This document shows positions 1 through 7,876 of a stretch of DNA of 40,463 nt, piece by piece; position 1 is the stretch's first letter, and each line of letters starts with the position of its first letter. Both the position numbers and the translations under genes were made by a program. The stretch is from the NCBI GenBank assembly GCA_902589475.1, contig CACITD010000021.1:1-40463 (forward strand), in the 5' to 3' direction. The notes beneath the pieces are model-generated. The model did not search any database, was not told the origin of the DNA, and saw only the letters and a list, made by a program, of their open reading frames with translations. The stretch comes from an uncultured Alphaproteobacteria bacterium. Lineage in GTDB: Bacteria > Pseudomonadota > Alphaproteobacteria > Thalassobaculales > Thalassobaculaceae.

Positions 1-489
1 GATTCGGATATGTTGGCTGCAATGCCTCCGGCAGCGATGGAAGGTATGGATGCGGATATGGTAGCAGCTATGCCTCCAGGAGTAGCGCCACCTCCAGGAC
101 CGGAAGGTATGGCGCCACCGGCAGACGCTGGCGGCATGGGTGATATGGATGCTCTAGGCGCAGCTTTCGGTGCGCAAGGTGTTGAGCCAATGGCTGGACC
201 CGACCCTATGGGAACTAATCCACCTCCAGGACCGGAAGGTGATCCAATGGCTAATATGGCGCCTCCCGACCCTATGGGAACTAATACACCTCCTGGACCC
301 GAAGGCGATCCAATGGCCGGTCTTGATGCGGCTCTTGGAGGAGCTATGGATCAAGCTATGGACCAAGGAGCTGGTGGGGGCGCCCCCGATACAGGAGCAC
401 CACCAGACGCGGGTGTAGACGTACCAGCAGATGCTCCAGACACTGCCCCAGAGCCTGCGGCAGGACCGGACGAGCCGATAGTCGGTTAA
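1..489 (+). CDS. Met/Pro/Gly-rich acidic repeat protein, 3' part
   Basis: I do not recognise a family. The reading frame is open from the first base of the window (an in-frame ATG lies at 10), so the true start may lie upstream. The visible part, about 162 residues, is low complexity: Met, Pro, Gly, Ala and Asp dominate. It contains no Lys, Arg, His, Cys, Trp or Tyr and only one Phe, so it is strongly acidic and probably disordered. There are about 17 Met. Units of the form PPPGPEG recur three times, and a 22-residue unit starting PDPMGTN is repeated in tandem. It ends in EPIVG and is followed within 20 bp by a strong terminator, so it is not cotranscribed with the exporter downstream. It could be a secreted or structural protein, but this is inference only. 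Confidence 0.6.
   Translation, partial: DSDMLAAMPPAAMEGMDADMVAAMPPGVAPPPGPEGMAPPADAGGMGDMDALGAAFGAQGVEPMAGPDPMGTNPPPGPEGDPMANMAPPDPMGTNTPPGPEGDPMAGLDAALGGAMDQAMDQGAGGGAPDTGAPPDAGVDVPADAPDTAPEPAAGPDEPIVG
199..316 (+). repeat. 66-bp direct tandem repeat inside the Met/Pro-rich gene
   Basis: Two copies of a 66-bp unit begin at 199 and 265; the second is recognisable to about 316. The first 21 bases of the two units are identical and the rest differs mainly at third codon positions. Each encodes a 22-residue block beginning PDPMGTN and containing PPGPEGDPMA. A shorter related segment of 21 bases at 88–108 is identical to 220–240, so the gene appears to have grown by internal duplication. Confidence 0.8.
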
Positions 490-508
490 AAACTACTAAA
501 TTTATACA

Positions 509-537
509 GAGCCGGAGCATTGGCTCCGGTTCTTTTT
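509..537 (+). terminator. Rho-independent terminator after the repeat protein
   Basis: A 10-bp stem (509–518 with 523–532, one G·T pair) rich in G+C closes a four-base ATTG loop and is followed by five T residues. It lies 20 bp after the stop codon and separates the repeat-protein gene from the secretion genes. Confidence 0.85.
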
Positions 538-593
538 ATTTGTGCAACTAGAATCCAGGGGTATTATTGCTATAGCTCCGACAGTCTGTAGAC

Positions 594-623
594 TTCCTTT
601 TTGAATCACTTTAGAGATATACT
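594..623 (+). promoter_or_regulatory. possible promoter of the type I secretion unit
   Basis: TATACT at 618–623 matches the sigma-70 -10 box in five of six positions and lies 33 bp before the exporter start. The region 18 bp upstream (TTCCTT, 594–599) is a poor -35 box, so the site may need an activator or may be wrong. Confidence 0.35.
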
Positions 624-656
624 GGCAAGCGTACGTTTATCGATAAGGTATTCCCT

Positions 657-2795
657 ATGAATCAAAGATCTATTAGATCCCTGTCCCTAAGCGCGATTGC
701 CTTGGCAAGACAGTTTGGAATTAGAGTTACAGCAGAGCAAGTCGAAGAAAAAATTTCCCGTGGACATATTTCGTCAAAAAATGATCTTGAACAGACGTTC
801 AAAGAGCAGGGTATAAAATTACAATATCTTAAACCTGCGCTACGGACGCTTATCGAGCGATCGTATTATTTTCCCTGTGTTGCAATTCTGAGGGATGGAA
901 CTTCCAGGATCTTGATAAGTTGCAAGGTCAATGACGAAAATATAGCAGAATTTCAGACGATAGACCCTTTAGATCCAACGAATAAGGTTGTGGTCGAAAA
1001 CGAAACTGAGTTTAAAAGTACTTGGAATGGGTCAGTTTTTCTCGTTAGCCGTGAAACTGGTGTCGACTCTCAGGATCGCCTCTTTGACTGGAGGTGGTTT
1101 ATTCCTGAAATTTACAGATTTAAAAGTTTACTTGGGGTGACGTTTGTTGTTTCGATTTTAACGCACCTTTTGGGTCTTGCACCCATTGTATTTATCCAGA
1201 TTTCACTCGATAAGGTTCTAAATTATGGAGCAGTTGGAACTTTATATATTTTAGCTGCCGGGGTGGTCGGTGCCTTAATCTTCAACGGCATTCTCGGTTT
1301 TGTTCGTGATTATGTTATAAACTTTGTATCGACCTCGATAGAAGCTAGGCTAGCGGGCGATGTATTTGACAAAGTGATGTCGTTACCAGCATCCACATTT
1401 CAAACCGGATCACCGGCGGAGTTCGAGGGGATTTTGCAATCGCCTTTAACGATCAAAAATTTTATATCACGCCAAGTTCTTACGACTATTTTCGATGCTA
1501 CAGGATTACTAGTATTTATGCCGGTCCTATTTGGCTATAGTCCCGCGCTTGCCTTGATCGTCGCGTGTTTCACGATTTTGATTGGAGCAATAACACTATT
1601 TAGTCGCTGGCGGCAAAAAGAAGAGAGTAAGATTACGGGGCCGATAGAAGCCTCAAAAAGAAGAACAGTTCAAGCTAGCGTTGCTGGTATCGAAACGATA
1701 AAGGCGTTTTCTCTAGAACCCACTCAACGTAAGGAATGGCGACAAATATCCTCGAGCAGTATTAGAAGGTCCGTAGCAGGTCAAATAGCAAACCTCGCAG
1801 TTACAAATATTAATTCTACTCTCACTCAAATTATGACAGTGGTGTTGGTATTCACTGGAGTTCTCCTGGTCTTGGCGGGATCACTTTCAGCAGGAGCTAT
1901 CATTTCATGTAATATGTTGGCAGGTAAATTGGTTGCTCCAGTTACAGCCATTTTTACATTTTTTGCAGATTTAACAAATTTCAAAAATACTATTGACACA
2001 GTGGGCACCACTTGGAATGGGCCTACTGAACGTCTAGGGGCCGGTAATCAACATGTAGTCAAGGGCGGGGTAATTTGCCGTGACGTAATTGTCAAATTTG
2101 ATGACACGGCAGCGCTAAATGGTCTCAATCTCGATATCGCACCTCGAACTAAAGTAGCTGTAGTAGGGCCATCTGGATCTGGGAAAACAACTTTTCTGAG
2201 ACTTTGCCAAGGTTTTTTGAGGCCTAATATGGGTGCCATGGAAATTGATGGGCAAAATATCAGGTATCTCAGTCTGGATAATTACCGAAGCCAGACGACG
2301 TTGATCGATGCCAAGCCGGTCTTTTTTGGAGCAACGATCGAAGAAAATTTGAGAAAGGTGCAGCCAAATATAAGCGAGAGAGAATTTCAGGAAATTCTCG
2401 ATATATCTGGGTTATCAAAGGTGTTGGAGGAATTACCAGACGGTATTTCTACCGAAATAAATCAGTTTGGACTACCCTTATCACAAGGAAATCGGGTTAC
2501 CGTTGCGCTAGCGAGGGGGCTGATGGCAAAGCCAAAAATATTGTTATTGGATGAGGCGTTGGTTAATTTTGATAAGTCTACACAGATTGGCTTTTTTGAA
2601 AATTTCCCAAAGATTGCCGAACATAAAACGGTTATGATGGCAACTCATGATATGCGGCTAACTGCTGAATTTGAGCAAATAGTTGTGCTTGAAAAGGGTG
2701 TGGTTGTTGGTCAAGGGAAGCACGAAGATCTTCTTAAGACATGTCCATTGTACAAAGAGTTATGGACAATGGATCAGAAACTATCAGGGGCCTAA
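657..2795 (+). CDS. type I secretion ABC exporter with degenerate C39-like domain
   Basis: This is a fused membrane/ATPase exporter of 712 residues, the length usual for HlyB/LktB-type proteins that export unfolded polypeptides with a HlyD adaptor and a TolC channel. Residues 1–135 resemble a C39 peptidase-like domain but lack the catalytic Gln-Cys pair, so it should bind rather than cut its substrate. Membrane segments lie at about 155–440. The ATPase has Walker A GPSGSGKTT (504–512), Walker B ILLLDE (628–633) and the H-loop His664. The Q-loop Gln is replaced (IDAKPVFF where VPQDPVLF is usual), the signature reads LSQGN instead of LSGGQ, and the D-loop is VNFD instead of SALD. AAGG at 645–648 supports the ATG start. 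The adaptor gene follows after 35 bp. No TolC gene is visible nearby. Confidence 0.88.
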   Translation: MNQRSIRSLSLSAIALARQFGIRVTAEQVEEKISRGHISSKNDLEQTFKEQGIKLQYLKPALRTLIERSYYFPCVAILRDGTSRILISCKVNDENIAEFQTIDPLDPTNKVVVENETEFKSTWNGSVFLVSRETGVDSQDRLFDWRWFIPEIYRFKSLLGVTFVVSILTHLLGLAPIVFIQISLDKVLNYGAVGTLYILAAGVVGALIFNGILGFVRDYVINFVSTSIEARLAGDVFDKVMSLPASTFQTGSPAEFEGILQSPLTIKNFISRQVLTTIFDATGLLVFMPVLFGYSPALALIVACFTILIGAITLFSRWRQKEESKITGPIEASKRRTVQASVAGIETIKAFSLEPTQRKEWRQISSSSIRRSVAGQIANLAVTNINSTLTQIMTVVLVFTGVLLVLAGSLSAGAIISCNMLAGKLVAPVTAIFTFFADLTNFKNTIDTVGTTWNGPTERLGAGNQHVVKGGVICRDVIVKFDDTAALNGLNLDIAPRTKVAVVGPSGSGKTTFLRLCQGFLRPNMGAMEIDGQNIRYLSLDNYRSQTTLIDAKPVFFGATIEENLRKVQPNISEREFQEILDISGLSKVLEELPDGISTEINQFGLPLSQGNRVTVALARGLMAKPKILLLDEALVNFDKSTQIGFFENFPKIAEHKTVMMATHDMRLTAEFEQIVVLEKGVVVGQGKHEDLLKTCPLYKELWTMDQKLSGA

Positions 2796-2830
2796 AAAAA
2801 TCTGTCCCGTAAGCGACGAAGAGAGAAAAA

Positions 2831-4606
2831 ATGTCGGGTGATCAAACTTTTTCTAGTGGGGAATATATATTTCGCGAAGGCGAGAGCGCGGTATATGGAT
2901 ATATCGTTAAGTCCGGTATAGTTGAAATTGTGAAACATGGGTCTGGCGGGGACCAAGTGCTGGCAGAATTAGAGCCGCCTACTATTTTTGGCGAGATGGC
3001 GTTAATAGATGGTAATCCGCGAAGCGCGGGCGCTAGAGCGAAGGGCGACACTGTAGTAACAGAAGTCACGGCAGAAAATTTTGTGAACTATCTAAGACAA
3101 AATCCGGAAGCTGCCATTCGGATTATGAAGACAATATCAGAAAATTTAAGGACGGCGAACCAACTTGTAGCAAGATATGAAAGTTTGAGTGCAGACACTT
3201 CGCACATGATGGAGCCTAGTATCAATGAAGCTGACGCCACTCATGACCACGAGATAAATGATACTGATGCAATTTACAAACAGGGCCCGTCAAAACCACT
3301 ACTGATATCCACGCTTAGCTTATTAGCATTCTTTATTTTGGGAGTAGTCTTTGCGGCGCTTAACGAAGTTGACACAACAATTTCAGCTAGAGGTGAGTTT
3401 ATGACAGCTACACCAAACTTGATTGTAGAAGCAAGTGCGAGCTCCGTCGTCAGAAGTGTTGAAGTTGAGCGAGGTGATACTGTCTCTAAGGGCCAGATAG
3501 TTGCTTATTTAGACGACACGGTCGTAAAGGTGAACTTAAAACAAAATCAGGAAAAGATAGATAATATTTATCAGTCATTGATCCGGTTAAATATGGAGCA
3601 GTCATTCGTGGACAGACCCAATGAGTTAAAGCCAACCGCCACACTGGATAATCTCTACTATGATACTGTTAAAAAGTTGGGCTTAGAAAATACTAGCAAT
3701 ACACTAAGCGAACTCTATAAAAGTACTCTGGTTAAAAAAATTACAGAATACAGAGAAAAAAATAATTCCTTTAATTCCAAGTTAACTAAACTCCAAAATG
3801 AATATAAAGCATCTAGGGAACTATTCAAAATCTCTGAAAAACAAGCCGAAATAAAGCAAAAATTAACAAGAGTTCAAAAAGATCTCTATGATCGTAAAAT
3901 TGGTTCTCTTCTGAAGTACTTACAAGCAAAAGACCAGTTGTTGAATGCGGAAAAAGCTCAATTTAATGCGCAGAGTGCAATAACAAAGTTAAGATCTGAG
4001 ATCACCACATTGAATGCGGATAAGCAGGCCTTCATTGCTCAATGGGCATCTAATCTGACAGCTGAAATTACTGGAAAAAACGAAGAACTAATGCAGCTCG
4101 AGCAGGAAAAGATCAAATTGCAGAGGTTAGTTGATAATATCGTTGTTAGATCGCCGGGTGACGGCGTTGTGCTCGACATACCGTCTGTTGCGAGCGGAGG
4201 AAATATCCGTGAAGGTGATCCAATAATCACGCTTGTTCAGACAAACCAACCACTGTTTTTAGAGGTTGACATAGACTCGAAAGAAATTAGCGACATAAAG
4301 ATTGGAATGCCAGTCTCTGTCAAGTTGGACGCAATGCCATTCCAAGAATTTGGCGGATTAGACGGAGAATTGGTATTTATCTCAAAAGATACATTTAATG
4401 AATCACTGGCTGGGGATAAAGGTGTTTATTATCGGGGGAGAGTTAAAACGGAGAGCGTGAAAGACTCAAAAATGCCACAAGATTTTAACCTGTCCCAAGG
4501 CATGCTCGCTTCGGCAGATATAAAAGTAGGGAAACGAAAACTGATCACATACTTCACTTATCCAATAATGAAAGCTTTCGAAGAATCTTTTACGGATCCA
4601 GAATAA
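2831..4606 (+). CDS. cyclic-nucleotide-binding domain fused to HlyD-type membrane fusion protein
   Basis: This is the adaptor of the type I secretion unit, 591 residues. Residues 5–115 are a Crp-type cyclic-nucleotide-binding fold with an intact phosphate-binding cassette (FGEMALIDGNPRSAGARA, residues 53–70, including Arg64-Ser-Ala). An acidic linker leads to a single membrane span at about 156–177. The HlyD part follows: a lipoyl half-motif near 198–230, a long coiled coil at about 235–440, the second lipoyl half (RSPGDGVVLDI) and a beta-barrel C-terminus. HlyD proteins have their N-terminus in the cytoplasm, so the nucleotide domain would sit beside the exporter ATPase while the rest spans the periplasm. 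It is cotranscribed with the upstream exporter (35 bp gap). The nucleotide ligand cannot be told from sequence. Confidence 0.9.
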   Translation: MSGDQTFSSGEYIFREGESAVYGYIVKSGIVEIVKHGSGGDQVLAELEPPTIFGEMALIDGNPRSAGARAKGDTVVTEVTAENFVNYLRQNPEAAIRIMKTISENLRTANQLVARYESLSADTSHMMEPSINEADATHDHEINDTDAIYKQGPSKPLLISTLSLLAFFILGVVFAALNEVDTTISARGEFMTATPNLIVEASASSVVRSVEVERGDTVSKGQIVAYLDDTVVKVNLKQNQEKIDNIYQSLIRLNMEQSFVDRPNELKPTATLDNLYYDTVKKLGLENTSNTLSELYKSTLVKKITEYREKNNSFNSKLTKLQNEYKASRELFKISEKQAEIKQKLTRVQKDLYDRKIGSLLKYLQAKDQLLNAEKAQFNAQSAITKLRSEITTLNADKQAFIAQWASNLTAEITGKNEELMQLEQEKIKLQRLVDNIVVRSPGDGVVLDIPSVASGGNIREGDPIITLVQTNQPLFLEVDIDSKEISDIKIGMPVSVKLDAMPFQEFGGLDGELVFISKDTFNESLAGDKGVYYRGRVKTESVKDSKMPQDFNLSQGMLASADIKVGKRKLITYFTYPIMKAFEESFTDPE

Positions 4607-4667
4607 AGATACCAATAAATCATATCAAGCAACTAACAAAATACATTTTTGAAAAGGATCAGAGGAA

Positions 4668-5510
4668 GTGAGACTGATAGATGCGCAAGTTCACGCATAC
4701 GAGCGGAATCATAGTAAAAGACCTTGGGTTGATGAGTTGGTTGGGCCAGATGAAGTGACCGGTGATACTTTGGTTAGGGAAATGGAAAGCGTTGGTGTAG
4801 ATGGAGCAATTTTAGTTTCCCCCTGGACTATGTACAGATATGACGCCAGCTATGCAAAGAGCGTTTATGAGAAATTTCCAACGAAATTTAGATTGGTGAA
4901 GCCAGTAGACCCTAATAATCCAGGAGTTGGTGAAATTATACAAGAGTGGACCAAAAATAAGGGGGCTGTCTCGATAAGATTGATGTTGGCTTATGAGCAG
5001 CAAAGAAATTCGAGTGATCATGGTTTAGATGTAGTTATGAGGACGGCTTCAAGGTGTAACTTTCCGGTGAACCTTCTTTGTTGGGACAATGTCGAGGAGG
5101 CTGGTAACCTAGCAAAAAAATATCCCGATACTCGGCTAGTTATTGACCATTTGGGTACAAAGCAACCATTCAAACCACCAGTTCCCAATAATCCTTTCTC
5201 TAAACTTCAAAAGGTTTTAGAACTTGCAAGTTATGATAATGTTGTAATTAAGATTACAGGCGTTTGCACATTATCGCGTCAAGCATTTCCGTTTCCTGAT
5301 ATTTGGGACCCATTAGAAGAAGTTTTCTCCAGGTTTTCGCTCGAAAGATGCATGTGGGGTACGGATTGGACGCGTGCGATCAATTTCATTTCTTACAGAG
5401 AAAGTGTGGACTGTTTTCTTGACAACTCACCGCTTAGTTTAACTGAAAAGGCCCAACTGATGGGTCAGACATTAGGTAATATTTATGATTGGCCGGCGCA
5501 TACCTCCTAG
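4668..5510 (+). CDS. amidohydrolase 2 family metal-dependent hydrolase
   Basis: This is a 280-residue TIM-barrel hydrolase of the amidohydrolase-2 type, which acts on lactones, carboxylated rings and related small molecules; the substrate cannot be assigned. The N-terminal metal motif reads DAQVH, so the first His of HxH is Gln, as I recall from some subfamilies. A later metal His is in VIDHLG and the catalytic Asp is in MWGTDW. Translation starts at GTG 4668, with a purine-rich AGAGGA directly before it and AAAAGG further up. It lies 61 bp after the secretion adaptor and could be read through from it, but nothing ties the functions together. No signal peptide is present. Confidence 0.8.
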   Translation: MRLIDAQVHAYERNHSKRPWVDELVGPDEVTGDTLVREMESVGVDGAILVSPWTMYRYDASYAKSVYEKFPTKFRLVKPVDPNNPGVGEIIQEWTKNKGAVSIRLMLAYEQQRNSSDHGLDVVMRTASRCNFPVNLLCWDNVEEAGNLAKKYPDTRLVIDHLGTKQPFKPPVPNNPFSKLQKVLELASYDNVVIKITGVCTLSRQAFPFPDIWDPLEEVFSRFSLERCMWGTDWTRAINFISYRESVDCFLDNSPLSLTEKAQLMGQTLGNIYDWPAHTS

Positions 5511-5629
5511 TTGTAAAGAATTGAGTTGATATCAAGCGATGCAATAAACGACTAATAATAGAAGCGAAGTTACTAAAATATCATTGAACCCTATTGGGAA
5601 AATAAAAATAGTAAACTTTAGGGGAAAAG

Positions 5630-5704
5630 TGGTGCTGCCGGACAGATTTGAACTGTCGACCTCGCCATTACCAATGGAGTGCTCTACCCCTGAGCTACGG
5701 CAGC
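5630..5704 (-). tRNA. tRNA-Thr (anticodon GGT)
   Basis: Read on the minus strand, this folds as a full cloverleaf with the acceptor pair GCTGCCG/CGGCAGC, D-stem GCTC/GAGC, T-stem GACAG/CTGTC with loop TTCAAAT, and an encoded CCA end (5630–5632). The anticodon loop TTGGTAA gives GGT, which reads ACC and ACT threonine codons. The anticodon stem CTCCA/TGGCG has one T·C mismatch at the second pair. Confidence 0.93.
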
Positions 5705-5711
5705 ATACCGG

Positions 5712-5741
5712 ATAATTTTTTCTTAAATTTCGCACGCACAA
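5712..5741 (-). promoter_or_regulatory. possible tRNA-Thr promoter
   Basis: On the minus strand, TTGTGC (5736–5741) and AATTAT (5712–5717) are 18 bp apart and end 8 bp before the tRNA. The boxes match consensus at three and four positions. The position is right but the sequence match is modest. Confidence 0.35.
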
Positions 5742-5847
5742 TGCCATAGCCCTTATATATATAGCAAGTTTATTTGATGATGATAAGTAGTTGAGATATC
5801 GTAGAATTAATGGCTCTATAATCAAATATTTGTGAAGCATGCGGAAG

Positions 5848-5985
5848 ATGGCTAAAAGAAACCCGGCAACGCAGACTAAAAAGCAAGAAATTGAAGCCAG
5901 GCGAGCTAAAGCTCTTCGGGCCAACTTGAAACGAAGAAAGCTTCAACAGCAACCTGATAGGACTTGCGGCGATAGTTCCAATTAG
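5848..5985 (+). CDS. small basic conserved-type protein upstream of murA
   Basis: This 45-residue ORF begins MAKRNPATQT and is rich in Lys, Arg, Ala and Gln, with a helical stretch EIEARRAKALRANLKRRK. I recall short proteins with a similar ALRANLKRRK pattern near murA in other alphaproteobacteria, but no function is known to me. An in-frame ATG three codons earlier (5839) is an alternative start; neither has a strong ribosome site (TGAAG at 5833–5837). It lies 122 bp upstream of murA on the same strand. Its high charge suggests RNA or ribosome association, which is inference only. Confidence 0.6.
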   Translation: MAKRNPATQTKKQEIEARRAKALRANLKRRKLQQQPDRTCGDSSN

Positions 5986-6107
5986 CTTTTTCTTAAAATC
6001 ATGGTAATTATCTGAGTCTAGCAGCATTGATATCGGTTGCTATCAGACTAGTGTGCCTGACCCAAAGAAAAACTTTGGGAGTTTTTAAAAATATATTCGA
6101 GGTAAGC

Positions 6108-7382
6108 ATGGATAAAATCATTTTAACCGGAGGATCAAAACTTTCGGGCAAAATTGATATTAGTGGAGCAAAAAATGCTGCCCTTCCGCTTATGGCCACA
6201 ACGTTGCTAACAAATGAGGAAATGCTTTTAGAAAATATACCACGCCTAGGAGACGTTGGTTCTATGCGTGAATTGCTTGAGGGTGTCGGAGTTGAAATAG
6301 AGGATCCAAAGGAAAGCCCTGGACGTCTGAGACTGAAGTGCGAAAAAATTACAAATACAGAGGCGCCATACGATATTGTTCGAAAAATGCGCGCCTCAAT
6401 TTTGGTGCTGGGCCCGCTGATCGCTCGTTCGGGAAGAGCTCGTGTTTCTTTGCCAGGCGGCTGCGCTATTGGGAATAGGCCGGTGGATTTACATTTAAAC
6501 GCATTAATCCAAATGGGTGCGCAAATTGATTTGTCTCGTGGTTATGTCGAAGCCAATGTAGAAAGAGGAAATCGTCTCCAAGGTAGTAGAATAAACTTTC
6601 CATTGGTTTCAGTAGGCGCTACGGAAAACATAATGCTCGCTGCATCTTTAGCCAATGGTGAGACAGAGTTATCAAACGTTGCCCGTGAGCCAGAAATAGT
6701 TAATTTGGCGGAATGTTTGATAAAGATGGGTGCCGAAATAGAGGGCCATGGTACGGACACTATCCGAATTCAAGGTAAAGAAAGCCTAAGTGGAACTGCC
6801 CATTCGGTTATCGCTGATAGAATAGAGGCTGGCACATTTGCTATAGCAGCCTGCATCACTGAGGGCAAATTAGAACTTGTTGGCGCAAATTCGAGTGATT
6901 TAAGAGCTGTGCTTGATGTGCTTTTAGCTTCTGGTGCAAGAATAGAAGAGAATAGCTCTGGGCTCGTTGTGGAAGGCCCTGGCGGTAGTCCGGGCGCAGT
7001 GGATATTATGACCGACCCATATCCTGGATTCCCCACAGACCTGCAAGCCCAGATGATGGCGTACATGACGCGCGTTGATGGAGCCAGCATGATTACAGAA
7101 ACAATTTTTGAAAATAGATTTATGCATGTACCGGAGTTAAACCGAATGGGGGCCAATATAAACGTGCACAACTCTACAGCGCTGATAAGAGGTGTAAAAA
7201 AACTCATGGGAGCCCCAGTTATGGCAACAGACCTGCGTGCATCGGTCTCGTTGGTTTTAGCGGGATTAGCAGCTAGTGGCGAAACCACTATTAATCGAAT
7301 TTATCATTTAGATAGAGGTTATGAGAGCCTTGTCTCTAAATTAAAATCATGTGGTGCAATAATAGATCGGGTGGAAACTTGA
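6108..7382 (+). CDS. murA: UDP-N-acetylglucosamine 1-carboxyvinyltransferase
   Basis: MurA transfers enolpyruvate from phosphoenolpyruvate to UDP-GlcNAc, the first committed step of peptidoglycan synthesis, in the cytoplasm. The 424-residue length is normal. The N-terminal SGAKNAALP motif and the loop GGCAIGNRPVDLH are present; Cys119 is the active-site Cys that fosfomycin attacks, so the protein should be sensitive. The C-terminal motif TDLRASVSLVLAGL is also typical. The frame is open upstream to 6027, but the start at 6108 fits the family N-terminus (MDKIILTGG) and has GAGGT at 6099–6103. The DUF2948 gene follows after 26 bp. Confidence 0.97.
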   Translation: MDKIILTGGSKLSGKIDISGAKNAALPLMATTLLTNEEMLLENIPRLGDVGSMRELLEGVGVEIEDPKESPGRLRLKCEKITNTEAPYDIVRKMRASILVLGPLIARSGRARVSLPGGCAIGNRPVDLHLNALIQMGAQIDLSRGYVEANVERGNRLQGSRINFPLVSVGATENIMLAASLANGETELSNVAREPEIVNLAECLIKMGAEIEGHGTDTIRIQGKESLSGTAHSVIADRIEAGTFAIAACITEGKLELVGANSSDLRAVLDVLLASGARIEENSSGLVVEGPGGSPGAVDIMTDPYPGFPTDLQAQMMAYMTRVDGASMITETIFENRFMHVPELNRMGANINVHNSTALIRGVKKLMGAPVMATDLRASVSLVLAGLAASGETTINRIYHLDRGYESLVSKLKSCGAIIDRVET

Positions 7383-7408
7383 GTAACAATTATAAGAAGG
7401 CATATTAG

Positions 7409-7876
7409 TTGAAGCGGGTATTCCAGCAAAAAAATTGTGCTAATAACCTGCGTCTGCAGGCAAATTCACTCGATGACCTGAAGGTTCTTTCTACATTTTT
7501 GCAGGATTTTATTGTTCAAGTCGCCGATATATTATACATCCCCTCACAAAAGAGAGTTATTATGGTTCTTAAAAGGTTCCGATGGGAGATAATAAAAACC
7601 GCAGAGACAATAGGTAAACAAATTGGGTTCCAACGTTGCTTATGCGGTTTAATGATCGAAAAAGTGAAATATATGCAGACGCAACGAATTGATATGAAAG
7701 ATAGGTCAAAATTTCTAAACTTGTTGATTTTTTTTGAGAGCGATCAGCGCTTAGATTTGCAGTTTTCCGATTCAAAGACGATCAGATTAGGTGTAGATAC
7801 CTTAAAGTTAACGGCTAAAGATATCAGAGAAAGTTGGCCTACCACACTGCTTCCAAAACATGAGGAAACGAGTTAA
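7409..7876 (+). CDS. DUF2948 family protein
   Basis: This 155-residue protein matches what I know of the DUF2948 family, which in alphaproteobacteria sits directly after murA; its function is unknown. Landmarks are LRLQANSLDDLKVLSTFLQD near the N-terminus, the RVIMVLKRFRWE strand, and a C-terminal segment FSDSKTIRLGVDTLKLTAKDI. It has no signal peptide or membrane span. The start is TTG 7409, supported by AGAAGG at 7395–7400. The stop codon directly abuts the hisG ATG, so the two are translationally linked. Confidence 0.8.
   Translation: MKRVFQQKNCANNLRLQANSLDDLKVLSTFLQDFIVQVADILYIPSQKRVIMVLKRFRWEIIKTAETIGKQIGFQRCLCGLMIEKVKYMQTQRIDMKDRSKFLNLLIFFESDQRLDLQFSDSKTIRLGVDTLKLTAKDIRESWPTTLLPKHEETS

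Noticed and set aside
1-489. CRISPR-like array suggested by regular repeats at the left edge
   Set aside because: The repeats are in frame, encode Pro/Gly/Met blocks, and have no unique spacers of constant length.
6770-7288. 172-codon open frame on the minus strand inside murA
   Set aside because: It is fully antisense to a certain murA, has no family resemblance, and is explained by codon bias of the real gene.
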